From Candidatus Omnitrophota bacterium (lineage in GTDB: Bacteria; Omnitrophota; Gorgyraeia; 2-01-FULL-45-10): a stretch of DNA of 39,134 bases. The notes beneath the pieces were generated by a model. That model made no database searches. It was not told the origin of the DNA and saw nothing but the letters and a program-made list of their open reading frames with translations. Below are positions 16,468 through 22,539 of this stretch, one piece after another; positions within the stretch are counted from its first letter, which is position 1; each line of letters begins with the position of its first letter. The position numbers were made by a program, and so were the translations under genes. The stretch spans positions 1 through 39,134 of the forward strand of contig JAUYOL010000028.1 in the NCBI GenBank assembly GCA_030695905.1. The letters are read 5' to 3'.

Positions 16468-17205
16468 TTATATTGCAAAACCGCCATCAACCTTTATAAC
16501 TTGACCTGTAATATAAGCAGACTGATCGCTTGCTAAAAATGTTACTACTTTAGCAATTTCCTCAGGTTTCCCGAAACGGCCAAAAGGTATCATTTTAATA
16601 AACTGCTCTTTTTGTTTAAGATCCTTTGTCATGTCAGTATCGATGAAACCAGGTGCGATAGCATTTACTCTAATACCAAAAGAAGCTACTTCTTTCGCTA
16701 GGGATTTTGTAAGCCCTATTTCGCCTGCTTTAGCGCTTGAGTAATTTACCTGTCGAGGAATTCCTATTACACCAGATACGGATGATATATTTACTATGTT
16801 TCCGCTCTTCTGTTTCATCATAGATCCTATACATGCCTTTGCCATATTGAAATAGCCGGTCAAGTTTGTGTTTATAACATCAAGCCATTCTGATGGTTCC
16901 ATAAATACAAGCGCCTTGTCTTTGGTGATCCCTGCGTTATTAACCAAGATATCAATCTTGCCGAATTTGGTCAGCGTCTCTTCAAGTACATTTTTTGCCT
17001 CATCAAATACTCTGACATCGGTTTTTATTGCTTCGGCTTCACCTTTGAGCTCTTTTATTTCGTCTAAAATTATACCGGCGGATTCGTCACTTTTGAGGTA
17101 TGTAAATACAACTTTGGCGCCATGTTGAATTAACTCAAAGACTATTGCTCTGCCAATACCTCGGGTCCCACCCGTAACTATTGCTATTCTATCCTTTAAT
17201 AACAT
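16468..17205 (-). CDS. fabG: 3-oxoacyl-ACP reductase (FabG-like short-chain dehydrogenase)
   Basis: A 245-residue short-chain dehydrogenase. It has the cofactor loop TGGTRGIG (11-18), the NNAG motif, N114, and the catalytic S142, Y155 and K159 (YSSAK), all in FabG spacing. It would use NADPH to reduce 3-oxoacyl-ACP to 3-hydroxyacyl-ACP. It is the first biosynthetic gene of the operon, nine bases after the response-regulator gene and 13 bases before the favoured start of the histidine-less ketosynthase. A housekeeping role is possible but not needed by the context. Confidence 0.93.
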   Translation of the reverse strand: MLLKDRIAIVTGGTRGIGRAIVFELIQHGAKVVFTYLKSDESAGIILDEIKELKGEAEAIKTDVRVFDEAKNVLEETLTKFGKIDILVNNAGITKDKALVFMEPSEWLDVINTNLTGYFNMAKACIGSMMKQKSGNIVNISSVSGVIGIPRQVNYSSAKAGEIGLTKSLAKEVASFGIRVNAIAPGFIDTDMTKDLKQKEQFIKMIPFGRFGKPEEIAKVVTFLASDQSAYITGQVIKVDGGFAI

Positions 17206-17214
17206 ATATATTTG

Positions 17215-18087
17215 CTATCCTTTTACCAGCCTCTGCTCTACACATATATTATTGATAAAGCTTATGAGCTTTTGGTTCATTTCAATTAGCTGCTCATGGT
17301 TCATTACATTCTGTATGCATCTTTTCACATTCTTCTGCTGTAGCCGCGTTTCAAACATGCCACCGCGCTCAAATAAACTATGAATTACAATTTCATCGGG
17401 TTGTATTTTAATGCCTCTGATCAAATCTATCATGTTTAGAATATCGCCTTCGCTCATCGCATAATCATTTATCAACACAATGTTCGGCTGGTACTCACAT
17501 AACTCGTGCAATATAATCCCCGACAGACTATCTATGCCACAATATATTACTTTTTTCTCGTATTCTCCCGGGCAAAAATCAGGATTGTTAAACAACCCCG
17601 AAGTGAAAGCATACATTTCAATGCTTGGTTCTATGAATAACAATTTTGCTTTAGGAGTTTGTTTACTTATGGACTGCGCTTTTTCTTTAGTCGGATATAC
17701 CCTTGTATCTTGCTTAATTTTATCTATAACGTAGCGAATCCTACCTATTAACTGGGCAACATCTATAGGTTTCGCAAAAAACCCGTCTATGCCTATCTTT
17801 TCAATTTCGCCCTTCACCTCTTCATCGTAGGCGGTCATTATAATTACTTTGGTCTTGGGTTTATCTTTTCGTACGTGCTTTAATATCTGGATACCATCTA
17901 CACCTGGCATTCGCACATCAAGAAGTATGAGGTCAAGGGTTACGGAATCGATGATTTTAAGCGCTTCATTACCATCAAGCGCGGTAAGCATGTCGTAGCC
18001 TAAAGTCGTAAAAAAACCTTGAAGGCCCATCGTTATCTTTTTGTCATCATCTACTACTAATATAACGCCTTTTCCATTATTGTTCAT
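17215..18087 (-). CDS. Response regulator with an uncharacterised second domain
   Basis: A 290-residue protein. Residues 5-125 are an intact receiver (D13-D15, acceptor D57 in LLDVRMPG, KP near 108). After a linker rich in Lys and Gln, residues about 145-265 again alternate strands and helices (AKLLFIEPSIEMYAF, VIYCGIDSLSG, NIVLINDYAM, DEIVIHSLFER) like a second receiver that has lost its acidic pocket. No DNA-binding helix-turn-helix was recognised. It is the second gene of the synthase operon, 27 bases after the small HTH gene and nine bases before fabG. It may sense kinase output and pass it on by protein contacts. Confidence 0.85.
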   Translation of the reverse strand: MNNNGKGVILVVDDDKKITMGLQGFFTTLGYDMLTALDGNEALKIIDSVTLDLILLDVRMPGVDGIQILKHVRKDKPKTKVIIMTAYDEEVKGEIEKIGIDGFFAKPIDVAQLIGRIRYVIDKIKQDTRVYPTKEKAQSISKQTPKAKLLFIEPSIEMYAFTSGLFNNPDFCPGEYEKKVIYCGIDSLSGIILHELCEYQPNIVLINDYAMSEGDILNMIDLIRGIKIQPDEIVIHSLFERGGMFETRLQQKNVKRCIQNVMNHEQLIEMNQKLISFINNICVEQRLVKG

Positions 18088-18114
18088 ATATCCTCCCGAT
18101 CCTTTGCCATTAAG

Positions 18115-18279
18115 CTATCTTTTGTTTATCCACTTATCTATTTCGCTTGTTCTATACCGATAGCGACCTCCTAGCTTATGAAATGGTAATTTCTTGTGGC
18201 GCATCCATTTATACAGGGTCATTCTAGATATTTTAAGGTATTTCAGTACCTCTGAAGTTGTCATCAAATCATCTGCCAT
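18115..18279 (-). CDS. Excisionase-type helix-turn-helix protein, 54 aa
   Basis: A complete small gene with an excellent GGAGG ribosome-binding site before the ATG at 18279. The 54-residue product is an HTH_17/excisionase-family domain: MTTSEVLKYLKISRMTLYKW is the classic helix-turn-helix opening, followed by a wing (HKLGGRYRYRTSEIDKWI). Proteins of this type bind DNA as excisionases or small transcription factors. It is the first gene of the minus-strand synthase-phosphorelay run and the only clear DNA-binding protein in it, so it may be the operon's regulator. Because the recombinase cassette is next door and divergent, a role as recombination directionality factor for that cassette is an alternative. 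Confidence 0.85.
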   Translation of the reverse strand: MADDLMTTSEVLKYLKISRMTLYKWMRHKKLPFHKLGGRYRYRTSEIDKWINKR

Positions 18280-18461
18280 TTTATGCCTCCTGGCCTGATT
18301 TTACATTATTAAACTAAACGTAAACTATCGTAAAGAAAAGTATACACTATATTATAGGAAATGGCAAATGGGCTAATAAAAAGGTTTAATGTACTCATCG
18401 AAAAACAAGCCTTTTAGTCAGCTTTTTATCCCTTTTAACAACCCAAAATACCTGCTCTCAT

Positions 18462-18510
18462 CGCCTTGACTTGTGGCAGTTAGTATGGCCTATATGACAT
18501 GAGGCTAGAG
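18462..18510 (+). repeat. 49-bp promoter/leader repeat, copy 1
   Basis: This block matches the block at 19252-19300 at 45 of 49 bases. It contains a TTGACT -35-like box at 18466-18471, a TATA-rich stretch about 18-19 bases later (TATATG at 18491) and a short GCCT/AGGC inverted repeat at the downstream end. The last 31 bases are identical between the copies. It lies 33 bases upstream of the ATG of the 45-aa gene, with a strong ribosome-binding site between, so it is best read as a shared promoter or operator. Confidence 0.75.
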
Positions 18511-18542
18511 GAAAAGGTTTTCAAGAAAGGAGGCGCGTTCCC

Positions 18543-18680
18543 ATGAGAAAACACATACATATAGGAATATATATAGGGACGATCCTTTTGGAGCGGGATT
18601 TGAAGTATCAAAGATGGCTTAAGATGGGACGACCTATGTCGTTTTTACCGCAGGCGAATCCTATCCAAAAAGCCAAATAG
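18543..18680 (+). CDS. Small hypothetical protein, 45 aa
   Basis: A 45-residue reading frame with a strong ribosome-binding site (AAAGGAGG) nine bases before the ATG, placed directly behind promoter repeat copy 1. The product is basic (MRKHIHIGIYIGTILLERDL at the start) with no recognised domain. The gene downstream has an equally strong ribosome-binding site 31 bases after this stop, so the two probably form one short transcript ending at the 19184 terminator. It may be a cargo or regulatory peptide of the mobile cassette. No homology is claimed. Confidence 0.5.
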   Translation: MRKHIHIGIYIGTILLERDLKYQRWLKMGRPMSFLPQANPIQKAK

Positions 18681-18711
18681 GAAGATGTGATCAACGAAAG
18701 GAGGCGTTGAA

Positions 18712-19173
18712 ATGATCGCAAAAAAGAAGCAGGCAGTATCGATAGCAGAAGTAAAAAAAGAGGCTGGCTTATACCTAGAAATGCAGGCGGTGATTGGAGA
18801 TCCCGATGCAAAATATCTAGGCATAGCCAAGGGCGGAGGCAAGTGGTTCAAGAACTACAAGACAGGAACCTTATATCGTACTGATAAAGGCGAGAATGGA
18901 TATGAGGTTAAAGAAACCCGTAAACCAAAGGAGGGCGCGGTGAAAGCAACTAATAAAAAGGTTAAAATTAGCGGTCCAACTCGGCAGGAGCTTATGGAAG
19001 AGGCCAAGGCTAAGAAGATCGCCAACTTCAGAGTTATGAATAAGGTAGAGCTTGCTGAAGCCGTAAAGCCAAGTACAGCAAAGGGTCGAATCGAAGAGAT
19101 CCAAGAGGCCGCAGTAAAACGCTGGAAATCCGGATGGAAATTCCAGGATAAGAAGAAAACAGAGAAACAATAG
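18712..19173 (+). CDS. Basic protein with Rho-N/SAP-like C-terminal motif, 153 aa
   Basis: A 153-residue, very basic protein with a strong GAAAGGAGG ribosome-binding site. Residues about 30-65 contain a Gly-rich, aromatic stretch (AKGGGKWFKNYKTGTLYR). Residues about 92-121 resemble a Rho-N/SAP-type helix-extended-helix (PTRQELMEEAKAKKI, then RVMNKVELAEAVK), a fold that binds nucleic acid. The C-terminus is Lys-rich. It is the last gene before a rho-independent terminator and belongs to the recombinase cassette by position and orientation. A DNA-binding accessory function is an inference; no full-length family was recognised. Confidence 0.65.
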   Translation: MIAKKKQAVSIAEVKKEAGLYLEMQAVIGDPDAKYLGIAKGGGKWFKNYKTGTLYRTDKGENGYEVKETRKPKEGAVKATNKKVKISGPTRQELMEEAKAKKIANFRVMNKVELAEAVKPSTAKGRIEEIQEAAVKRWKSGWKFQDKKKTEKQ

Positions 19174-19183
19174 GCAACACAGA

Positions 19184-19215
19184 AAGAGCGCCTTTGGTTA
19201 GGGGCGCTCTTCTTT
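19184..19215 (+). terminator. Rho-independent terminator
   Basis: A perfect 9-bp stem (AAGAGCGCC and GGCGCTCTT) with a 10-base loop, followed by CTTT, lies 10 bases after the stop of the Rho-N-like gene. It separates the two-gene cargo unit from the recombinase unit. Confidence 0.85.
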
Positions 19216-19251
19216 AGGCAGTTATTTAATGCTTAATAAATCTGCCGATAC

Positions 19252-19300
19252 CGCCTTGACTTGTGCCGAATAGTATGGCCTATATGACATGAGGCTAGAG
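19252..19300 (+). repeat. 49-bp promoter/leader repeat, copy 2
   Basis: Second copy of the block at 18462-18510, four mismatches, all in the -35 to -10 spacer. It includes TTGACT at 19256-19261 and the identical 3' half. It precedes the DUF2924-like gene, whose GAGAGGAGG ribosome-binding site starts at the end of the block. The two transcription units of the cassette should therefore respond to the same factor. The pair could also recombine and delete the cargo genes between. Confidence 0.75.
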
Positions 19301-19316
19301 AGGAGGTTTTTCAGCG

Positions 19317-19784
19317 ATGAAAGAGGGCATTTTAGCGAGAATACTGGCTCTTAAAACAGCGTCCTTGTCTGAATTACAAAAGGAATATGAGGCCATATTT
19401 GATGGTAAAAAGGCGCCGTCTAATAATAAGACATATCTATGGCAGAAGATTGCCTATCGAATGCAAGAGCTTGGATATGGCAGTCTTCCGGAAGAAGCGC
19501 GAGACAAAGCCAAGGAACTGGCTCAAGAATATGATCCTATTAATAATAAGGCACTGCGACCGAATGGTATTAATAATGGCACGGATAAGCGATGTATTTC
19601 GCGTGATAGGCGGCTTCCTATGCCGGGTACTCTTATTACCAAAAATTATAAAGGCGTCGAAATCCGAGTCAAAATACTCGAAAAAGGCTTTGAATATAAC
19701 GGCAAAACTTATAAGACGCTTACTGCGATAGCTAAAGAAATAACCGGATCACATTGGAACGGATACTTGTTTTTCAATTTATAG
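19317..19784 (+). CDS. DUF2924-like protein of the recombinase cassette
   Basis: A 155-residue protein. The N-terminal half is helical (LARILALKTASLSELQKEYE, then TYLWQKIAYRMQELGYG). The C-terminal half has the signature of DUF2924: PGTLITKNYKGVEIRVKILE, then FEYNGKTYKTLTAIAKEITGSHWNGYLFF. DUF2924 proteins are found directly upstream of large serine recombinases in phage-like and integrative elements; their role is unproven but they are thought to be recombination or DNA-binding accessories. Here the recombinase starts seven bases after this stop, which fits that pairing. Its own promoter repeat and ribosome-binding site are strong. Confidence 0.85.
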   Translation: MKEGILARILALKTASLSELQKEYEAIFDGKKAPSNNKTYLWQKIAYRMQELGYGSLPEEARDKAKELAQEYDPINNKALRPNGINNGTDKRCISRDRRLPMPGTLITKNYKGVEIRVKILEKGFEYNGKTYKTLTAIAKEITGSHWNGYLFFNL

Positions 19785-19791
19785 GTGGGTT

Positions 19792-21393
19792 ATGAAAACG
19801 GACATCGCTAAAAAGAGATTGTACTGCGCGATTTACACTCGAAAATCAACTAGCGAGGGTTTAGAGCGAGACTTTACATCTTTGGATAACCAGCGCGAGT
19901 CCTCTGAGAGTTATATTAACAGCCAAAAGAGCGAAGGATGGATACTCTTACCGGATCGATATGATGATGGCGGTTATACGGGTGCCAACACCGAAAGGCC
20001 TGCCTTGCAGAAGCTCATTGCCGACATAAAAGAAGGCAGAATTAACTGCATTGTAGTCTATAAAGTCGATAGATTATCAAGGTCATTGCTTGACTTCGTT
20101 AAACTCTTGGAGCTTTTCGAGAAATATAACGTCGTCTTTGTCTCCGTAACTCAGGCCTTTAACACCAACAATTCTATGGGAAGACTTACATTGAACATTC
20201 TGCTGTCTTTCGCCCAATTTGAGCGCGAAATTATCAGTGAACGCGTCAAAGACAAAATGGGCGCTGCCCGCAAGAAAGGCAAATGGCTTGGCGGAAGGAC
20301 TATATTGGGCTACGATCTCGATAAAGTTAACCATAAGCTTTTAATTAACGAGAAAGACGCAAAAATAGTCTGCGAAATATTCGATTTATACATTAGCGAA
20401 AAGTCTTTCCTATCGGTAGCGAAGATTTTGAATGAAAAAGGATATCTTACTAAGAGACACGCAACCAAATCCGGCGATCATGGCGGTATAAAATTCAAGA
20501 ATACGAATATCCATTTTATAGTGAAGAATGTTTTATATATCGGCAAAGTCAAATATAACGGTGAACTTTACAAAGGCACGCATGAAGCCATAATCTCGGA
20601 TGAAACGTTCAACAAAGCGCAGGAAATTATCGCTAATAATCGCGTAAGGCGCGATCATTCCGAGAATACGCATAATACTGGCCTCCTCAGCCGTATCTTG
20701 CGCTGTAAGGCCTGTAACGGCATTATGTTCCACACATATACCAGTAAGAAAAAAGACCGCAAATACCGCTATTATGTCTGCCTAAATGCCCACAAACGAG
20801 GCTACGGCAACTGTCCCACCAAGTCGGTGAATGCTCAGCACATTGAGAATGCCGTAATCGAATCTTTGATTAAAATAGCAGGGGATTCCGAGCTACGGAA
20901 AGGCGCTCTCGAGGAGGTAAACAAGCATATCCGGGAAGAGATCGAAGCCCATGACAAAAAAACGAAAGTATTAATCAAGGATGCGCGCAATCTGCATGAT
21001 AAGATCGACAATTTAAAAGAAACCCTGAAAACTCCGACCGAAAATAAGCGTGAATTGGAGCAGGAACTAAAGACTCTTACGGCTAAATACGGCGAATATG
21101 ACCGCTTATTGACCGAAGCTCGCTTGAAAGAGATGTCTTTAGGCCAAAAAATCATCACAGACCGTGAGCTTGAGCAGGCATTAATAGTAAATTCGCCCAT
21201 TTGGGAAACGTTCTTTCCCCAAGAAAAACACAAAGTGCTAAAACTCATGCTTAAAGAAGTTGATTATAGCGGTACGGACGCCAAAATTGGGCTTACGTTA
21301 AACCACGGCGGCCTTAAATTCTTATACCTGCTATTACATCCAGAGCTGCAAAAGGATCTGAAGCCCTTCGACAGGCTCAGGGCTTCATCCTGA
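19792..21393 (+). CDS. Large serine recombinase
   Basis: A 533-residue site-specific recombinase of the resolvase/invertase superfamily. The catalytic domain (about 8-150) has Y15-x-R17-x-S19 with S19 as nucleophile, the DDGGYTGANTERP loop and the VYKVDRLSRS motif. A Recombinase domain (about 165-275) is followed by a zinc ribbon (CKACNG, then C-x-N-x18 with GNCPT) and a long coiled coil (about 375-450) typical of integrase-type large serine recombinases. The last residues (FDRLRASS) are encoded by a dispersed palindromic repeat, so the C-terminus was probably altered by repeat insertion. The gene lies seven bases after the DUF2924-like gene. It probably drives integration and excision of this cassette. 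Confidence 0.95.
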   Translation: MKTDIAKKRLYCAIYTRKSTSEGLERDFTSLDNQRESSESYINSQKSEGWILLPDRYDDGGYTGANTERPALQKLIADIKEGRINCIVVYKVDRLSRSLLDFVKLLELFEKYNVVFVSVTQAFNTNNSMGRLTLNILLSFAQFEREIISERVKDKMGAARKKGKWLGGRTILGYDLDKVNHKLLINEKDAKIVCEIFDLYISEKSFLSVAKILNEKGYLTKRHATKSGDHGGIKFKNTNIHFIVKNVLYIGKVKYNGELYKGTHEAIISDETFNKAQEIIANNRVRRDHSENTHNTGLLSRILRCKACNGIMFHTYTSKKKDRKYRYYVCLNAHKRGYGNCPTKSVNAQHIENAVIESLIKIAGDSELRKGALEEVNKHIREEIEAHDKKTKVLIKDARNLHDKIDNLKETLKTPTENKRELEQELKTLTAKYGEYDRLLTEARLKEMSLGQKIITDRELEQALIVNSPIWETFFPQEKHKVLKLMLKEVDYSGTDAKIGLTLNHGGLKFLYLLLHPELQKDLKPFDRLRASS

Positions 21394-21406
21394 GCTAAGT
21401 CGAAGG
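21364..21406. repeat. Dispersed palindromic repeat overlapping the recombinase stop
   Basis: An imperfect 43-bp palindrome with arms CCTTCGACAGGCTCAGG and CCTGAGCTAAGTCGAAGG around a short centre. This matches a family of short palindromes that I recall being scattered through many bacterial genomes and often read as FDRLRA or LSLSKG in translated genes. Here it supplies the last residues and the stop codon of the recombinase gene. Confidence 0.8.
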
Positions 21407-21426
21407 ATGAAATAAGCGAGGATTTT

Positions 21427-21801
21427 ATGGGAACTGACCTGAAATTTGAATTTAAGGTAGATTTACAACCAGTTAGGCATGCCTCTCCAAGATGCCGCAT
21501 GGCTAAGATCTCACATGAGCCGAGGCTGCGCCAGTACTTGGTGCTGGCTTATCAAATACAAGAGATGCTTGATAGTGCTAACGCCTTAAGCGCGAAACAA
21601 ATATCGGAGTGGCTTCATATGACTCCGCCGAGAGTCAGCCAAATCCTGAATTTGCTGTTCTTGAGCCCTGCTATCCAAAAAGAAATCCTTCTGTCAAATG
21701 ATGAAAAAATCCGCAACTTAACCGAGCATAAAATACTCGCCATCACGAAAGAAATCGAATGGGAAAAGCAGCAAGTTATGTGGAACGACCTTCTAAAATA
21801 A
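21427..21801 (+). CDS. Helix-turn-helix protein of the recombinase cassette, 124 aa
   Basis: A 124-residue protein with a central helix-turn-helix: RLRQYLVLAYQIQEML, then AKQISEWLHMTPPRVSQIL and LLFLSPAIQKEIL, a pattern like KorB/ParB-type HTH domains. Genes of this kind commonly follow DUF2924 and serine recombinase genes, forming a three-gene module. It begins 33 bases after the recombinase stop, just beyond the palindromic repeat, and is closed by a strong terminator. A role as regulator or directionality factor of the recombinase is an inference. Confidence 0.75.
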   Translation: MGTDLKFEFKVDLQPVRHASPRCRMAKISHEPRLRQYLVLAYQIQEMLDSANALSAKQISEWLHMTPPRVSQILNLLFLSPAIQKEILLSNDEKIRNLTEHKILAITKEIEWEKQQVMWNDLLK

Positions 21802-21817
21802 CCCGCCCTTAGCTATC

Positions 21818-21856
21818 AAAAGCCTCTCTAGTTAATAATCAGAGAGGCTTTTGCTG
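21818..21856 (+). terminator. Strong hairpin terminator at the end of the recombinase cassette
   Basis: A perfect 12-bp stem (AAAAGCCTCTCT and AGAGAGGCTTTT) with an 11-base loop lies 17 bases after the HTH gene stop. The T-run is the end of the stem itself on both strands, so it could stop transcription in either direction. Confidence 0.88.
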
Positions 21857-21880
21857 TAATGATCCGAATGCAGCGCAGAA

Positions 21881-21954
21881 GCATTTAATCGAGCCATTGG
21901 CGAAACAGTGATAGCTTCTAAACCCAAGAATCTCGCACAAAATCGATTAAATGC
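21881..21954. repeat. 11-bp inverted repeat beyond the recombinase cassette
   Basis: GCATTTAATCG at 21881-21891 and CGATTAAATGC at 21944-21954 are perfect inverted copies 52 bases apart. They lie just past the cassette terminator. They may be recombinase or regulator binding half-sites, or chance. Confidence 0.4.
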
Positions 21955-22097
21955 CAATGTGTTAAATGTGAGATAGGGAGAGGCAATAAACGCGGACGTT
22001 GGCTGAATTCTGGCTGACTTTGCATAATGCGGTCACCACAGCCAAGAGTGGTAAAATCGCTTAAACTGGCGAGATGTTCCTGAATTCCTCGACGACA

Positions 22098-22134
22098 AAT
22101 TACAACAAAATAGCCGACATTAAAATGTCGGCTA
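22098..22134 (-). terminator. Rho-independent terminator of the tRNA/gltX region
   Basis: On the minus strand a perfect 10-bp stem (TAGCCGACAT and ATGTCGGCTA, 4-base loop) is followed by a T-rich tract (TTTTGTTGT). It lies about 43 bases past the 3' end of tRNA-Glu, where the minus-strand tRNA transcript should end. Confidence 0.85.
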
Positions 22135-22176
22135 CGATGCTTTATTCTCTACCTCTCTGATTTGAGGTAGTATAAG

Positions 22177-22254
22177 TGGTAGCCCCATGGGGATTTGAAC
22201 CCCAGTCTTTAGGCTGAGAACCTAACGTCCTAGGCCGGGCTAGACGATGGGGCC
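22177..22254 (-). tRNA. tRNA-Glu (anticodon CUC)
   Basis: A full cloverleaf can be drawn on the minus strand. The acceptor stem is GGCCCCA paired with TGGGGCT (one G-U), the T-arm contains GGTTCAAATCC, and the anticodon loop TTCTCAG between TTAGG and CCTAA reads CUC. CCA is encoded at the 3' end (22177-22179). It is the last gene before the minus-strand terminator. Confidence 0.95.
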
Positions 22255-22281
22255 ACACAAATTTGGTGCATTGTTAAATTT

Positions 22282-22366
22282 TGGTGCGCGGGGTGGGATT
22301 TGAACCCACACAGCTTGCGCCATATGCCCCTCAAACATACGCGTCTGCCAGTTCCGCCACCCGCGC
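22282..22366 (-). tRNA. tRNA-Leu (anticodon GAG)
   Basis: An 85-base class II tRNA on the minus strand. The acceptor stem is GCGCGGG with CCCGCGC, the anticodon arm TATGT-TTGAGGG-GCATA gives GAG, a long variable arm follows as expected for leucine, and CCA is encoded (22282-22284). It lies 27 bases upstream of tRNA-Glu in the same orientation. Confidence 0.95.
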
Positions 22367-22377
22367 ACGAAACTTAT

Positions 22378-22539
22378 TTAATTGGCTTCTCTTAATTTTT
22401 GTCTAACAATTTTTTGCTGCTTCGTTAATACTTTATCGGAGAGCTCGTTCATTAATCTCATGCCTTCCAATTTTTTTAACGGAGATATCGTGAGCCCTTT
22501 TGATATCTTCTCTTTTCTTGTTTCCCAGGCAAAACTCAT
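22378..22539 (-). CDS. Small partner protein of the nucleotidyltransferase, 53 aa
   Basis: A 53-residue basic, helical protein (MSFAWETRKEKISKGLTISP at the start). Its ATG overlaps the TGA of the nucleotidyltransferase gene by four bases (ATGA), the strongest evidence that it is real and coupled. It ends 12 bases before tRNA-Leu. No family was recognised. The two-gene arrangement resembles toxin-antitoxin or enzyme-adaptor pairs built on small nucleotidyltransferases, but that is only an inference. Confidence 0.6.
   Translation of the reverse strand: MSFAWETRKEKISKGLTISPLKKLEGMRLMNELSDKVLTKQQKIVRQKLREAN

Larger units (their letters stand above)
21853..22176. other. Non-coding stretch between cassette and tRNA genes
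   Basis: About 320 bases without a credible gene. It contains an 11-bp inverted repeat (GCATTTAATCG at 21881-21891 and its complement at 21944-21954), an otherwise featureless middle, and the tRNA-side terminator at 22098-22134. Its position between the recombinase cassette and tRNA-Glu makes it a candidate for one attachment-site junction, but no matching second copy was found on the other side of the cassette. Confidence 0.5.

Noticed and set aside
18300-18380. A defined promoter for the synthase operon
   Set aside because: There are TATAAT- and TTTACG-like words on the minus strand, but no pair with proper spacing; I cannot place a promoter with confidence.
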